A stretch of 55,903 nucleotides of DNA. Origin: DASSFG01 sp035547915. GTDB lineage: Bacteria > Planctomycetota > Planctomycetia > Pirellulales > JAICIG01. Position 1 is the first letter of the stretch. The number at the start of each line of letters is the position of its first letter. The stretch lies in contig DASZTS010000077.1 of assembly GCA_035547915.1 (NCBI GenBank), forward strand, positions 1 through 55,903, in the 5' to 3' direction. Below are positions 42,801-51,839 of this stretch, in pieces. The translations under genes and the position numbers were made by a program. The notes under the pieces are model-generated. The model did not search any database and had not been told where the DNA came from. It worked only from the letters and a program-made list of their open reading frames with translations.

Positions 42801-45800
42801 ACAATTATTCGGCGACCGTCACCGGCAACGTTTCGGTCACATTAACCGTTCCCGCCGGAGCGCTCACGCTCAACGGCCAGGCGCTACCCGCCGGAACCTA
42901 CACGGTTACGACCAACTCGACCACCCTTTCCGGCAGCGGCAATACGACGTCGCCGAACTTTTCCGGCTCCGCATCGGTCAGCATCACCAATGGCACGGTC
43001 ACTCTTGGTTCCGGCAGCGGCAGCGCCACGGTTGGCGGCAACGCGCTCGATGTCACGCGCGGCGCCACGTTGACCGGTTACACCGGCAGCGTAACCGTTG
43101 CGGCAGGAGGCGGAAACAACCTCGACAACGTCACGCTTGCCGGCAACACGGCGAATGTGCTAACCGTCTCAACCGCTCCCGATACGCTCACCACCAATCA
43201 GAACACCCCCGTGACGTTCCAGGCGAGCATCAATACGAGCTTCGCCGACGCCTACAATCTAACGGTCAATGCCCCGCCGGACTGGACGGTGACGCTCGAC
43301 ACTGCCGGAAAGGTTACTGTCACGCCGGCACCAGGTACGCAAGGCGGGACGTATCCGATCCAGGTCATCGCACAATCGACGACGAACCCCGCTCTCGTTT
43401 CGCAAGCGACGGTCGAAGTGACTGTCACACCCACGGTGCCGGGCATGACCTTCAACGTGGCGAGTGACGCTTTTTATACGGTTCCCTACGACGGCGCGCA
43501 ACTGCCGACCGCCTTCCGCGCGACCATCCAAAACACAGGCCCGAGCGCGGATACTTATGACCTGACATTCTCGGGTGTACCGGCCGGCTTCACGGTGCTC
43601 AATAGCGGAACCGCCGTCACGGTCCCTGCCGGGCGGACGGGCATTGTCGGGCTCTATCTACAACCCAACGGCGGCGCGCTGCCACCGCCGGGTACGAATC
43701 TTTCATTCAGCGTTACGTCCACCAGCACGAGCGATCCGTCGATCACGCAGACGGTCAATGTTTCGTTCACCATGCCGACGGTTGTGGCCGCCACGATCAC
43801 GGCGACACCAACACAGGTGGCGACGACGCCGGGGACGGCCACGACGGCCCAGGTGACCATCACCAACGTCGGCAACGTTGCCTACGACCCCGCGCTCGCC
43901 ACAACGACCGATAGCGGGCTGACTATCAGTGGGCTTACTACGCCCGGGGTGGTCCCCATCGGACAGTCGGTCACCGAGACCGTCACGCTCAGTCCGGATG
44001 CCAGCACTCCCCTGAACTCGGTGCTGAATGCGACCGTGAGTGTGGCCCCCGCACCGGCGCAGAACATGGTATCGGTGTTGTCTGTGAGCGCGACGGCCGC
44101 CGCCGCACAGACAACGCTGAGCGGCACGCCCCCGCCGGAAGGCTTCGTCGTCGCCGGGCAGAGTGTCAATGTATCGTCCGACGTCCAGAGCGCCGTGGCC
44201 CAGACAGAGCAAGGCACGGTGTTGTTTACGGTGACGAACGGCCAGGGCGACACGGTCTTTACCTCAACGCCCGCGCCCATCACGCTTTCGACGATTGGCT
44301 CGGTGACGACCGTCGATCTGGGCAACTTCAGCACCAGCGGGTTCGCCGCGGGCGAGTACACCGTGCACGTGACCGTCGACGATAGCACGGGCACTCCGAT
44401 CGCGGGGGCCACCGGCTTGGGCGACTTCTTCGTGAACCTGCCGATAACCGCGAGTTTGGCGATCACTTCCGACAATCAGACTCCCGGGCCCGTCGCAAGC
44501 CAGGAGACACTGACCGTCACCAGCCACGCACTCCTCGGCGGTGTGCAGACCGACAGTGCCGGCGAGAGCGTGGCCGTTAGCGGCAATCTGGCCTACGTCG
44601 CCGGCAGCCAGGACATCAGCGTTCTCGATATCAGTAACCCCGGTAGTCCACAGGTACTCTCGACATTCGGCAGCACGGACATCAACCAGGGCGGACTCAA
44701 CCTGGCGCAAGTGACGGGCGACAACCTGCTGGTCGCTTCGCAAGATCCGACGAACACCGCCGGCTTCACGCTCTTGATCTATTCGCTGGCCGATCCACAG
44801 ACGCCAACACTCACCAGCAGCACGACCATTCCGTACGCCATGCTCACCGGCCTGACGGTTCAAGGAACAACGGCGTTTCTCTCCACGTCGGCCTTGCAAT
44901 ACGACGCCAACGGCACGGTCACGGGACAGTTCGGCGACTTAGTAACGGTGGACTTTGGCAATCCGGCCGCGCCGGCCATATCGGGCACACTCTTTGACGA
45001 TTTATCTCAGCCGCACGGCCACGCCGCGAGCTTTGGGCAAGCCGTGGCCATCAACAACCAATTAGCGTACGTAGCTAGCTCGACCTCGACCGGAGGCGAC
45101 ACGCAGGACGGCAATGGAGAATTGCTGATTGTGAATTCTCCGTCAGGGGCTACCGGAGCTACGTTGGCTGGCCAGCTCACCATACCGAACACGGTGCAAG
45201 CTGCGGCGATCGCGATCGACGGCACGCATGCACTTGTCGTCGGCAGCACCGGCGGTTGGAACAGCCCATTCGGCAGTACATCGAACATCGGCCTTTCAGG
45301 CAATGTGACACTCACCGTGCTAGATATCAGCAACCCGGCCAGCCCAACCATCATCGGGTCAACGGTTGTGACGCAGAACACATTCGCTGCGATCGGCGGG
45401 AGCCCGACGGGCACGATCCAGGCGATCGACCTGGGTAATGGACGGTTCGCGATTAGCGGCACGTTATCCGGCGGCACGCCCACGATCCTGTGCGTCGACG
45501 CCAGCGATCCGATCAACCTTGCTACCAGCAACCTTTCGCTGAATTTCAACGCCAATGGCATGGCGGCGACGAACGGCGAGTTGTTGACGGCCGGCAACGA
45601 CGGCCTGGACGTTTATCAAGCGGCGGCACTGGCCACAACGGCGGTCACCGTCACGGTGACCGTGCCCACGAACGGCGTCAGCGTTGTGCCAGGCTCGTTC
45701 AGCATCACTCCGACGAGCATGGCCACGGGCGCCAACACCGATACCCTTACCTGGAACTTGAACCTCGCACCCGGTGTGAGCCAGCAGATCACCTGGCAGA

Positions 45801-48800
45801 CGAACATCAGCGATTTGCAGGCCGACCAGGTACAGCCCATGGTGACCGGAACCAGCGTCCAGTTCGCCACCGGCACGACGAGCCAGACACTTTCGCTGCC
45901 CGAATTGGACGTGGCTGGCGTCGCCACGCCGGCGACGGCGGCCATTACGGTCGAAGTTGCCGTTCCGGGTGCCGTGGCCATTTCTAATGCCTCGACGGCC
46001 GCCACCGCCTTGGGCATGACCGATTTGGCCACCCAGTTGGGCAATCTGAGCACGGCGCTTACCAACCTCGTCGAGACTCCCAGTAACGCGAACTACAAGA
46101 GCCAGGCGCTCGCGGCGCTCGCGAGCATTCTGAGCCTGATGGCCAACGATCCGAACCTGGAGCAATTCGTCGCGCCGCTCACGGCGGCGCGCAACCAACT
46201 GGCCGCGGCTAATACCCCGGCCGACATCCAGGCGGCCATCGTCAACCTGGGCGGTGTGCTGACCAATTTTGGCGAGCTGGTCACCGAGTTGGAACAAAGC
46301 AACGTGCACGTGACGCTCATTCCGTCGAGCGTTGTCGCTCAGCCCGGCGTGCCGCAGAGCTTCGATGTGCGGCTGCAAAACGTCGGCACCCAGACGACCA
46401 CCTACGACCTGTCGGTCTCCGGTCTGCCGGGCAGCGTCACCAGCCAGTTCAGCTCCTCCTCGATAACGTTGAACGCGGGTCAGACGGAGGACGTGACCCT
46501 GACGCTCACGCAGTCGGGCGAGCTCGTCGCCACGTCGTTCCAGGTCGCCGTCAGTGCCCAGGGGGTGTCCATTCCGCTCATCCGCAGTGCGACGGGCACC
46601 CTCGAAGCGCGGGCGCAGTTTGTTTCGGTCTCGAACATCGGTGTCAATCCGCCCTTCGGCGATGCGGGGACACAGGTTGCCGTCACTGCGCAATTGCTCA
46701 ACGCGGTCAACGAGGCTCAATCCGGCAGCGCTTCGTACACGGTGACGAATCCCGGCGGCACCGTGGTCTTCACTTCGGCCTCGGTCCCCGTTTCGCTCGG
46801 CGTGCAAACCTCGCTCATCACGGTCGACTTGCCGGCGCTCGACACGACCGGGTTCGCGCCGGGACAATATACGATCCGGGTCACCGTGCTCGCTGCCAAC
46901 GGCAACGCCCTGCCTGGTGCCACGGCGACGGCCACGTTCCTCGTCGGCTCGCCCGTGACGGCCACCTCGACGGTATCACCGCAGACGGTGCCCACCGGTG
47001 ACAGCACCGTCAACAACACGCTGACGATCGACAGTCACGCTCCGCTCGGCAATTCGTTCAACCTGGTCGGCCAGCTTCCGATCAGCTCGACGACCTCCAC
47101 CAACACGCTCGGCGGCGACACCGTCGACGGCGTGGCGATCGACGGCAATGTTGCCTATGTGTTCGGCGATCAGGGGGTACACGTCGTCGACATCTCCGAT
47201 CCGACGAATCCGCAAGAGTTGACTACGCAGACCGACTTTCCTCAGACGAACGGTACCGTGGTCGGAAACCAGCTCATTGCCATCAACGCCGGCGAGCAGT
47301 CGGGCATTGCGGTCGACGAGAACTCCAGTCTCACCGATTACGACCTCAGCGGCCTCGGCACGCCGCAGGCCCCCTTCCGCACGCAGACTCTCTTTCCCAA
47401 TTACACCTTCGCCAACTCGCTGATCGTCAGCCCCGACGGCACACACGCCTACGTCTCTTACGAGCAAGAAACCTACGACACGGCGAGCGACACCATCACT
47501 GCCCAGAACGGGACGCTCATTTCGTTCAACATCTCGAACCCCGCGAATCTGACATCCAACTCGCCCAATTCGATCCTGTTCAATACCAACGGCTCGAATG
47601 ATACGGCTCCGCTGTTCCAAAACGGCGGCAACAACAATCTGTTCGAGATGGCGCAGCCCAACGCCAACACTCTGCTCGTCGGTGCCAGCTCGTCGACCGG
47701 AACCGATACCCAGTCGGGCGTCGGCGAAATCCTCGTCGTCAATGTGAGCGATCCCGACAACATCAATAGCGACCCGCCGAACACGAACCAGGTCGTCGAT
47801 ACCTTGCAGATTCCCGGCACCGTGCAGGTTCATGGCATCGCCATCGAGGGCAACACGGCGTTCGTGGTGGCCTCGCAGGGTGGCTGGCTCAGCCCGTTCA
47901 CCACCGTCGACGACATCGGTCCCACCGGCAACCTCGTGCTGGCGACGGTCGACATCAGCAACCCCGACGATCCGCAGTTGATCCACGAACAGACCCTCAA
48001 TCGATCCGCGCGCGGCGGCGGCGGCGACTTGATCTCGTTGGGCAACCACCTGTTCGCCTTCTCGAGTCTGGGTGAATCGACCGACACGCCGGAAATAATC
48101 GTCGTCGACGCGACGGACCCGAACAATCTGCAGGTCGTCGACCAGATTCAAGTGCCGGGCGACGTGCGCGGCTTGGCCACCAACGGGCAATACCTCTTGG
48201 CGACGGGCGACAGCGGCCTGCTCATCTACAGCATCGCCGGCGTGGGGAGCATTCCCGTCACGGCCCAGGTGCAGGTGCCGAACGGCACAGGCGTGAGTGT
48301 CGTGCCCGGTTCGTTCAATGTCACGCCGACGCAGATCATCACCGGCAGCCAATTCGATACGCTGGAATGGGATTTTACGCTCGATCCGAACGATCCCAAT
48401 CAGACACTGACGTGGCAGACGGCGCTCAGTGGCATGCAACCGGGTGAATCGCGGGCCGTGACAACGGGCACGACGGTCGGCTTTGACGTCCAGTCGACGC
48501 CCGGCCAGATCTCGCTACCCGCCCAAAACGTCGTGGCCGACCAGATCTTGGAACTCGATCCGGCCCAGCAGACGACCCAACCGGGACAGACGGCCCAATA
48601 CACAGTCACCGTGCTCAATCCCACATCGAGCGCGGTGACGTACGACCTCGGTGTACAGGGGTTACCACAGGGCTGGGCCCAAATCGCCGCAACGGTGACG
48701 GTGCCGGCCGGCGGCCAGGATACGGTGCCGCTCTCGATCACGTCCGATCCGTTCGCGCCGCTCGGGAGCGATGGTTTCGCGGTTACGGCGACGGCGGGCG

Positions 48801-50836
48801 GCACGGCGGGTTCGGTGCTGGGCACGCTTGTGCTGGCGGGGCAGCCCGTCTTGCCGCCCTCCCAGCCCGACGCGCGGGGCGTCGTGGCCACGATCACGCC
48901 GGCACAGGCCACCGCCGGGCAGAGTAATCCGGCGGTCTATACCATTACGCTCACCAACACGGGGAGCGTTGCCGATACGTATTCGCTGAGCGGACTATTC
49001 CCCACCGGCTTCACGGGCACATTCTCGCAAACGTCGGTCATGGTGCCGCCCGGCGTGAGCAACTTTCGCGACGTGAAACTCACGCTCACTCCGCCGGCCG
49101 GTGCCGCGGCCCAGTCGTATCCCTTCACGGTGACCGCGACGTCCACCTCCGATGCCACGGTACAAGGACAGGTCAGTGGCACCGCCTCGGTGGTGGCCCA
49201 GGGCGTACAAGTCTCGCTCACGCCCGGTTCGGGTGCGCCTGGCGGCACATTCGAGTTGAAGGTCACCAACACGGGCAGCGCCACCGACACGTTCAACCTC
49301 GCGCTGGCCAGTCCGGGTGGCTTGGTGTCGACGCTCGGCACGAACACGGTGACGCTGGCCGCCGGTGCCTCGCAGAGCGTGCCGATCACTACCAACGCCG
49401 CGAACTTTGCCGATCCGGGCGATTTGTCGCTCACCGGCATCGCCACCTCGCAGACCAACGGCGCTGTCCAAGACCAGGCGACGGCCAGTCTGGCCATCGC
49501 TTCCACCCAGAGCGTGACGGCGGCGTTCACCCCCACGCAACAGACATTGACTCAACCCGGCGCGACGTCGTTCAGTTTGCAAGTCAAGAACACGGGCAAT
49601 ACGGAGGATTCCTACTCCGCGACGATTGTCGGCACGACCGGCGGCGTAACGGCGAGCCTGGTCGGCCTCGATGGCCAACCGACGCAAAGCGTGCCACTCT
49701 TCATCCTGCCGGGGCTCACCTCGGGCGCCATCACGCTGGAAGTGACGGCCACCGGCAGCGGCCAAGGCAGCGTGACCGTGCTGATCCAATCGCTAACCAA
49801 TAGCAGCGAACACGTGACGGCTACCGCCCAACTCACCGTCGCCACGGCGACCGGAGAGGGGGGCATCGTGGCCACCGGTGCGACGTTCCAAGGTTATGAA
49901 TTCAGTCCGCCCACCGGCGTCACCGTGGCGACCTTCACCGACGGCAATGGGGCGCTCCCCGCCGCCGATTTCAGCGCCACGATCGATTGGGGCGACGGCA
50001 CCTCGTCGGCGGGCACCGTTTCGCTCTCATCGGGCACCTACACGGTGACCGGCGCCCACGAGTACTCCGACGAGGGGCATTACTCGGTCGGCGTGAGCAT
50101 CGCGCAGACGGCGGGCACACTTACCAGCGGCGCGACCTCGGCCACGGTCGGCACGGTGGCCACCATCCATGAACAACTGCTCGAAAACGGCAACGTCGGC
50201 ACGCCGGACCAGAACTGGGTCCAAGAGATGTACCGAGATCTGTTCGACCGCCAGGCCGAGTCGCAAGGGCTCGATTTTTGGGTGGGCCTGCTCGACGCGG
50301 GGCAGACCCGCGGGCAAGTGGCGTTCGATATCGTCCAACTCGCCTTCTCCGAAGAGTTCCAACGCGACACGGTAACGGCACTCTACGAGCAGTATCTGGA
50401 TCGGGCCCCCGATCCGGGAGGTGCGGCCTATTGGACGATGTATCTCTACAACGGCGGCACGATCGAGAGCATGGCGCAGGCTCTGGTCAGCTCTCCCGAA
50501 TATTGGCAGACGCGCGGTGGCGGCACCAACGCGGGCTTCTTGGAGACCCTCTTCAACGATGCACTGGGCCGCGCCATCGATCCCGCGGCCCTGACCTATT
50601 ACGAAGGACTGATGGCCGGCGGCGCGACGCCGGGCGACATCGCCAGCATCATTTTCAACAGCGATGAATACCATCGCGTCCGCGTGAACGATCTTTTCGA
50701 ACAGTTTCTGGACCGCCCGGCCGATGTCGACGGACTCGCGTTCTTCGCCGGCGAACTCGATGACGGCATCACCGACGAGCTTGTGATCACCCAGTTGACC
50801 TCTTCGGATGAGTATTTTGACAACGTGCAGGTCTGA
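39803..50836 (+). CDS. Giant mosaic LEPR-XLL surface protein (3677 residues): transglutaminase-like, NEW3-like, two beta-propellers, PKD, DUF4214
   Basis: LESRLMLDA lies near residues 46-54 (LEPR-XLL). After it come: a DUF11-like domain (about 58-180); a transglutaminase-like fold (about 190-340, NSLDDASLGIALLRASGIPA) in which the catalytic Cys position appears to be Asp, with HFWFQFDA later; a long unassigned stretch (to about 1210) that includes a region of lower GC; NEW3/CARDB-like beta domains (about 1212-1440); LVIVD-type propeller A (about 1580-1935; SGNLAYVAGSQDISVLDIS); a helical segment (about 2056-2170); NEW3-like domains; propeller B (about 2420-2810; GNVAYVFGDQGVHVVDIS); more NEW3-like domains; a PKD-like domain (about 3356-3453, IDWGDGTSSAG); and DUF4214 repeats at the C terminus. 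It has a strong ribosome site. Probable secreted adhesin or scaffold; function unknown. Confidence 0.85.
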   Translation: MSRRRRPNHNTTRLSIWPRRNGWLSRRFRQSVSLGLGFRSVAMQPLESRLMLDAGAANLPPTIVVGRTLSAYDVPDVQNHQETITLTVYNQAADPISGVLLTDTLMSGVTFAGASQLPDQDGQHLAWSLGTIQPYDNASVTLTVSLADPIPTQLDTGASVYGTLDAGMVTWTTAPATLRTTAIAADLLASTPDANTTDPYIQEEAAQLNYDPTQIYNFLQTQIGYNSYSGSLRGARGALWSDAANSLDDASLGIALLRASGIPAQYEEGTLSQSQAQQLILSMFPASYQTVGYVPAGTQTSDPANDPQLLSETEDHFWFQFDAGAGMTNADPEFAGQSVGQAATASTKNFTEVPDSLRAKTEIQLTAETYSQAAAAFAPGTGSALTDTVVLDQTFNDVDLVGHPLTVGNFVTSQTTSGATVSATTRTYSPYVLLDGGGNGQGVIYNGTDYQEVITNFALSNQVLTGLFLQINLTGPGEATQTLDKTLYDAIGIAQRDSGAPVSVNAQSSAPLNDLDVFTFGVFTSPVPQSELATTAASITSLNQQLQAALPGTSASDETTQTAALDQVDSLDRQIAILSTAELAEDVAFTSDQIRANLTAGTGVAVYSDSPRVIAASQLFNAGSGSPPGSSFEIDVLRNTYRIVAPPSQAADTSTILGVAIGIDDKVAEDIVGSEMESELGGVDQITSMSSLSIFSAAVQQGIPLVTIDQANLSTLSTLNISAEAKAQITQDVQKGETAIVPSTMVTVGAGKTIAWIELNTASGDATIVSEDGSHGIVGDALLRAWNAISAGTLRVTAGVNQAAAVGLVVARFQAAIITLNTGVAFCYSFSRAVLIVQKAILAAEAEGVDPVFVNKVYMAFNALANKALHDPPVGEVLFSPLLGGASNDAEAAVDATSQVAAGEVQGPLKVASAVASGSVTASWTSVTPSSFIASSLDANTATVLNQGGTSVGTGKVVLSGQANTALSISGNTQYSVSGAGNLSFYAPAESNLGVSANWNNYSATVTGNVSVTLTVPAGALTLNGQALPAGTYTVTTNSTTLSGSGNTTSPNFSGSASVSITNGTVTLGSGSGSATVGGNALDVTRGATLTGYTGSVTVAAGGGNNLDNVTLAGNTANVLTVSTAPDTLTTNQNTPVTFQASINTSFADAYNLTVNAPPDWTVTLDTAGKVTVTPAPGTQGGTYPIQVIAQSTTNPALVSQATVEVTVTPTVPGMTFNVASDAFYTVPYDGAQLPTAFRATIQNTGPSADTYDLTFSGVPAGFTVLNSGTAVTVPAGRTGIVGLYLQPNGGALPPPGTNLSFSVTSTSTSDPSITQTVNVSFTMPTVVAATITATPTQVATTPGTATTAQVTITNVGNVAYDPALATTTDSGLTISGLTTPGVVPIGQSVTETVTLSPDASTPLNSVLNATVSVAPAPAQNMVSVLSVSATAAAAQTTLSGTPPPEGFVVAGQSVNVSSDVQSAVAQTEQGTVLFTVTNGQGDTVFTSTPAPITLSTIGSVTTVDLGNFSTSGFAAGEYTVHVTVDDSTGTPIAGATGLGDFFVNLPITASLAITSDNQTPGPVASQETLTVTSHALLGGVQTDSAGESVAVSGNLAYVAGSQDISVLDISNPGSPQVLSTFGSTDINQGGLNLAQVTGDNLLVASQDPTNTAGFTLLIYSLADPQTPTLTSSTTIPYAMLTGLTVQGTTAFLSTSALQYDANGTVTGQFGDLVTVDFGNPAAPAISGTLFDDLSQPHGHAASFGQAVAINNQLAYVASSTSTGGDTQDGNGELLIVNSPSGATGATLAGQLTIPNTVQAAAIAIDGTHALVVGSTGGWNSPFGSTSNIGLSGNVTLTVLDISNPASPTIIGSTVVTQNTFAAIGGSPTGTIQAIDLGNGRFAISGTLSGGTPTILCVDASDPINLATSNLSLNFNANGMAATNGELLTAGNDGLDVYQAAALATTAVTVTVTVPTNGVSVVPGSFSITPTSMATGANTDTLTWNLNLAPGVSQQITWQTNISDLQADQVQPMVTGTSVQFATGTTSQTLSLPELDVAGVATPATAAITVEVAVPGAVAISNASTAATALGMTDLATQLGNLSTALTNLVETPSNANYKSQALAALASILSLMANDPNLEQFVAPLTAARNQLAAANTPADIQAAIVNLGGVLTNFGELVTELEQSNVHVTLIPSSVVAQPGVPQSFDVRLQNVGTQTTTYDLSVSGLPGSVTSQFSSSSITLNAGQTEDVTLTLTQSGELVATSFQVAVSAQGVSIPLIRSATGTLEARAQFVSVSNIGVNPPFGDAGTQVAVTAQLLNAVNEAQSGSASYTVTNPGGTVVFTSASVPVSLGVQTSLITVDLPALDTTGFAPGQYTIRVTVLAANGNALPGATATATFLVGSPVTATSTVSPQTVPTGDSTVNNTLTIDSHAPLGNSFNLVGQLPISSTTSTNTLGGDTVDGVAIDGNVAYVFGDQGVHVVDISDPTNPQELTTQTDFPQTNGTVVGNQLIAINAGEQSGIAVDENSSLTDYDLSGLGTPQAPFRTQTLFPNYTFANSLIVSPDGTHAYVSYEQETYDTASDTITAQNGTLISFNISNPANLTSNSPNSILFNTNGSNDTAPLFQNGGNNNLFEMAQPNANTLLVGASSSTGTDTQSGVGEILVVNVSDPDNINSDPPNTNQVVDTLQIPGTVQVHGIAIEGNTAFVVASQGGWLSPFTTVDDIGPTGNLVLATVDISNPDDPQLIHEQTLNRSARGGGGDLISLGNHLFAFSSLGESTDTPEIIVVDATDPNNLQVVDQIQVPGDVRGLATNGQYLLATGDSGLLIYSIAGVGSIPVTAQVQVPNGTGVSVVPGSFNVTPTQIITGSQFDTLEWDFTLDPNDPNQTLTWQTALSGMQPGESRAVTTGTTVGFDVQSTPGQISLPAQNVVADQILELDPAQQTTQPGQTAQYTVTVLNPTSSAVTYDLGVQGLPQGWAQIAATVTVPAGGQDTVPLSITSDPFAPLGSDGFAVTATAGGTAGSVLGTLVLAGQPVLPPSQPDARGVVATITPAQATAGQSNPAVYTITLTNTGSVADTYSLSGLFPTGFTGTFSQTSVMVPPGVSNFRDVKLTLTPPAGAAAQSYPFTVTATSTSDATVQGQVSGTASVVAQGVQVSLTPGSGAPGGTFELKVTNTGSATDTFNLALASPGGLVSTLGTNTVTLAAGASQSVPITTNAANFADPGDLSLTGIATSQTNGAVQDQATASLAIASTQSVTAAFTPTQQTLTQPGATSFSLQVKNTGNTEDSYSATIVGTTGGVTASLVGLDGQPTQSVPLFILPGLTSGAITLEVTATGSGQGSVTVLIQSLTNSSEHVTATAQLTVATATGEGGIVATGATFQGYEFSPPTGVTVATFTDGNGALPAADFSATIDWGDGTSSAGTVSLSSGTYTVTGAHEYSDEGHYSVGVSIAQTAGTLTSGATSATVGTVATIHEQLLENGNVGTPDQNWVQEMYRDLFDRQAESQGLDFWVGLLDAGQTRGQVAFDIVQLAFSEEFQRDTVTALYEQYLDRAPDPGGAAYWTMYLYNGGTIESMAQALVSSPEYWQTRGGGTNAGFLETLFNDALGRAIDPAALTYYEGLMAGGATPGDIASIIFNSDEYHRVRVNDLFEQFLDRPADVDGLAFFAGELDDGITDELVITQLTSSDEYFDNVQV

Positions 50837-50837
50837 G

Positions 50838-50870
50838 AGCTGACAAGACACGTCGTGGCGATTCCGGAAA
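50838..50870 (-). repeat. Short hairpin repeat (CTTGTCAGCT family), copy 3
   Basis: Read on the minus strand this is TTTCCGGAATCGCCACGACG followed by TGTCTTGTCAGCT, matching copy 1 at most positions with one gap. The hairpin arms (GGCGGAT upstream, ATCGCC in the core) differ in sequence from copies 1 and 2 but still pair with one bulge. It begins two bases after the stop of the giant gene. Confidence 0.6.
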
Positions 50871-50915
50871 GGTGATCCGCCCGCACGGGGCGCGTGACAG
50901 ATACTTGGCTGTGCC

Positions 50916-51554
50916 TCAACCGCCCAACGGATTGGCGGCAATCATTTCGCAGAAATTTGGGCGCCGATAGCCCGCGACCTTTTGCTCGAGCACATCCGTA
51001 TTCATCGTTCCGAAGGCGGTCGCCGGTTTGTAGGCAAAACCGTCGGCGAACGCTTGGACGATTCCCTGTTTGAAGTTCGTGCGCGGATAGGCCGCAATGA
51101 TGGCCTCACGCGCCGCGATCGGGATTTCGTCCAGTCCGTCTCCTAAGACATCGGCCTCGACCCCCGCCGTGACCAGAGCGATCTCTGGTTGTTTGTGCCA
51201 GGGGATCTCCGGTGTCGTATGCAGCGCGATCGCATCCCAAACCACACCGGCGGTAGCTTCGTCGACACCGTTGGACCGCAGGAATTCCCTAGCGGCGTTC
51301 GCGCTGTCGATTTCGAAGCGGTGGTGCGGACTGCGAAACTTCGGTGTCAGGCCAAGGTCGTGGAAGACCGCCCCGACATAGAGGAGTTCTGGGTCGACCG
51401 TCAGGCCCCGATGATGGCCCCGCAGCGCTCCGAATAGATAGACTCGCAACGAATGGGCGAATAGGAGCTGCGTGCCGAATTCCCGCAGCAGATCGGTCGC
51501 CTGCCGCGCGAGCTTGCTGTCCGGAAGCGCGATTCCCGCGATGACTTGAGACAC
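50916..51554 (-). CDS. HD domain phosphohydrolase family protein
   Basis: A 212-residue protein. AHSLRVYLFG supplies the first His, then YVGAVFHDLGLTP is the HD signature, and SANAAREFL with AIALHTTPEIP supplies later ligands. The pattern resembles HD-domain cyanamide-hydratase-like and nucleotide phosphohydrolase proteins; the exact substrate is unknown. GTG 51554 (MSQVIAGI) is preferred over the frame opening at 51602 because a perfect ribosome site lies directly upstream. It faces the giant gene with an 80-bp convergent gap holding a hairpin repeat. Confidence 0.8.
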   Translation of the reverse strand: MSQVIAGIALPDSKLARQATDLLREFGTQLLFAHSLRVYLFGALRGHHRGLTVDPELLYVGAVFHDLGLTPKFRSPHHRFEIDSANAAREFLRSNGVDEATAGVVWDAIALHTTPEIPWHKQPEIALVTAGVEADVLGDGLDEIPIAAREAIIAAYPRTNFKQGIVQAFADGFAYKPATAFGTMNTDVLEQKVAGYRRPNFCEMIAANPLGG

Positions 51555-51564
51555 GATCACCTCC
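51555..51564 (-). promoter_or_regulatory. Perfect Shine-Dalgarno before the HD gene
   Basis: On the minus strand GGAGGTGATC, fully complementary to the usual 3' end of bacterial 16S rRNA, directly precedes GTG 51554 (five bases between GGAGG and GTG). Most other genes here have weak sites, so high translation is suggested. Confidence 0.7.
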
Positions 51565-51628
51565 GACGGCAAAAAATGCCTTCTCGATATCGCCGCTTGC
51601 AAAGGGCTTCGCTGTCGTCCTCGCGTGG

Positions 51629-51661
51629 CGAAGCTAAATCCGGTTTTGTCGGTTGCTCTTA
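51629..51661 (-). repeat. Fragment of the 101-bp repeat
   Basis: A 33-bp segment (CGAAGCTAAATCCGGTTTTG and on to GGTTGCTCTTA) that matches the GAGCAACC end of the 101-bp family in inverse orientation, with two differences. The hairpin half is missing. Confidence 0.75.
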
Positions 51662-51839
51662 ATTCCTAAGCGGGAAGAGTGTACACCCAGCCACGAGAAT
51701 CATGGGAGAGCCTTTGGCATGGGTCCTCGCCTGCTGGCAAGGCGAGGAACGAGCCACTAAACTTGCACAGCCCATTGTCCCCAAGCTTCGAGCTCGCGCT
51801 GTTCGCATCCGAACGGTTGAATGTCGCCAGGGCGTCCAC

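Noticed and set aside
45464..48439. Long minus-strand frames of 467 and 487 codons opposite the giant gene
   Set aside because: They are Arg/Gly/Val-rich shadows of the beta-repeat coding sequence and lack start signals.
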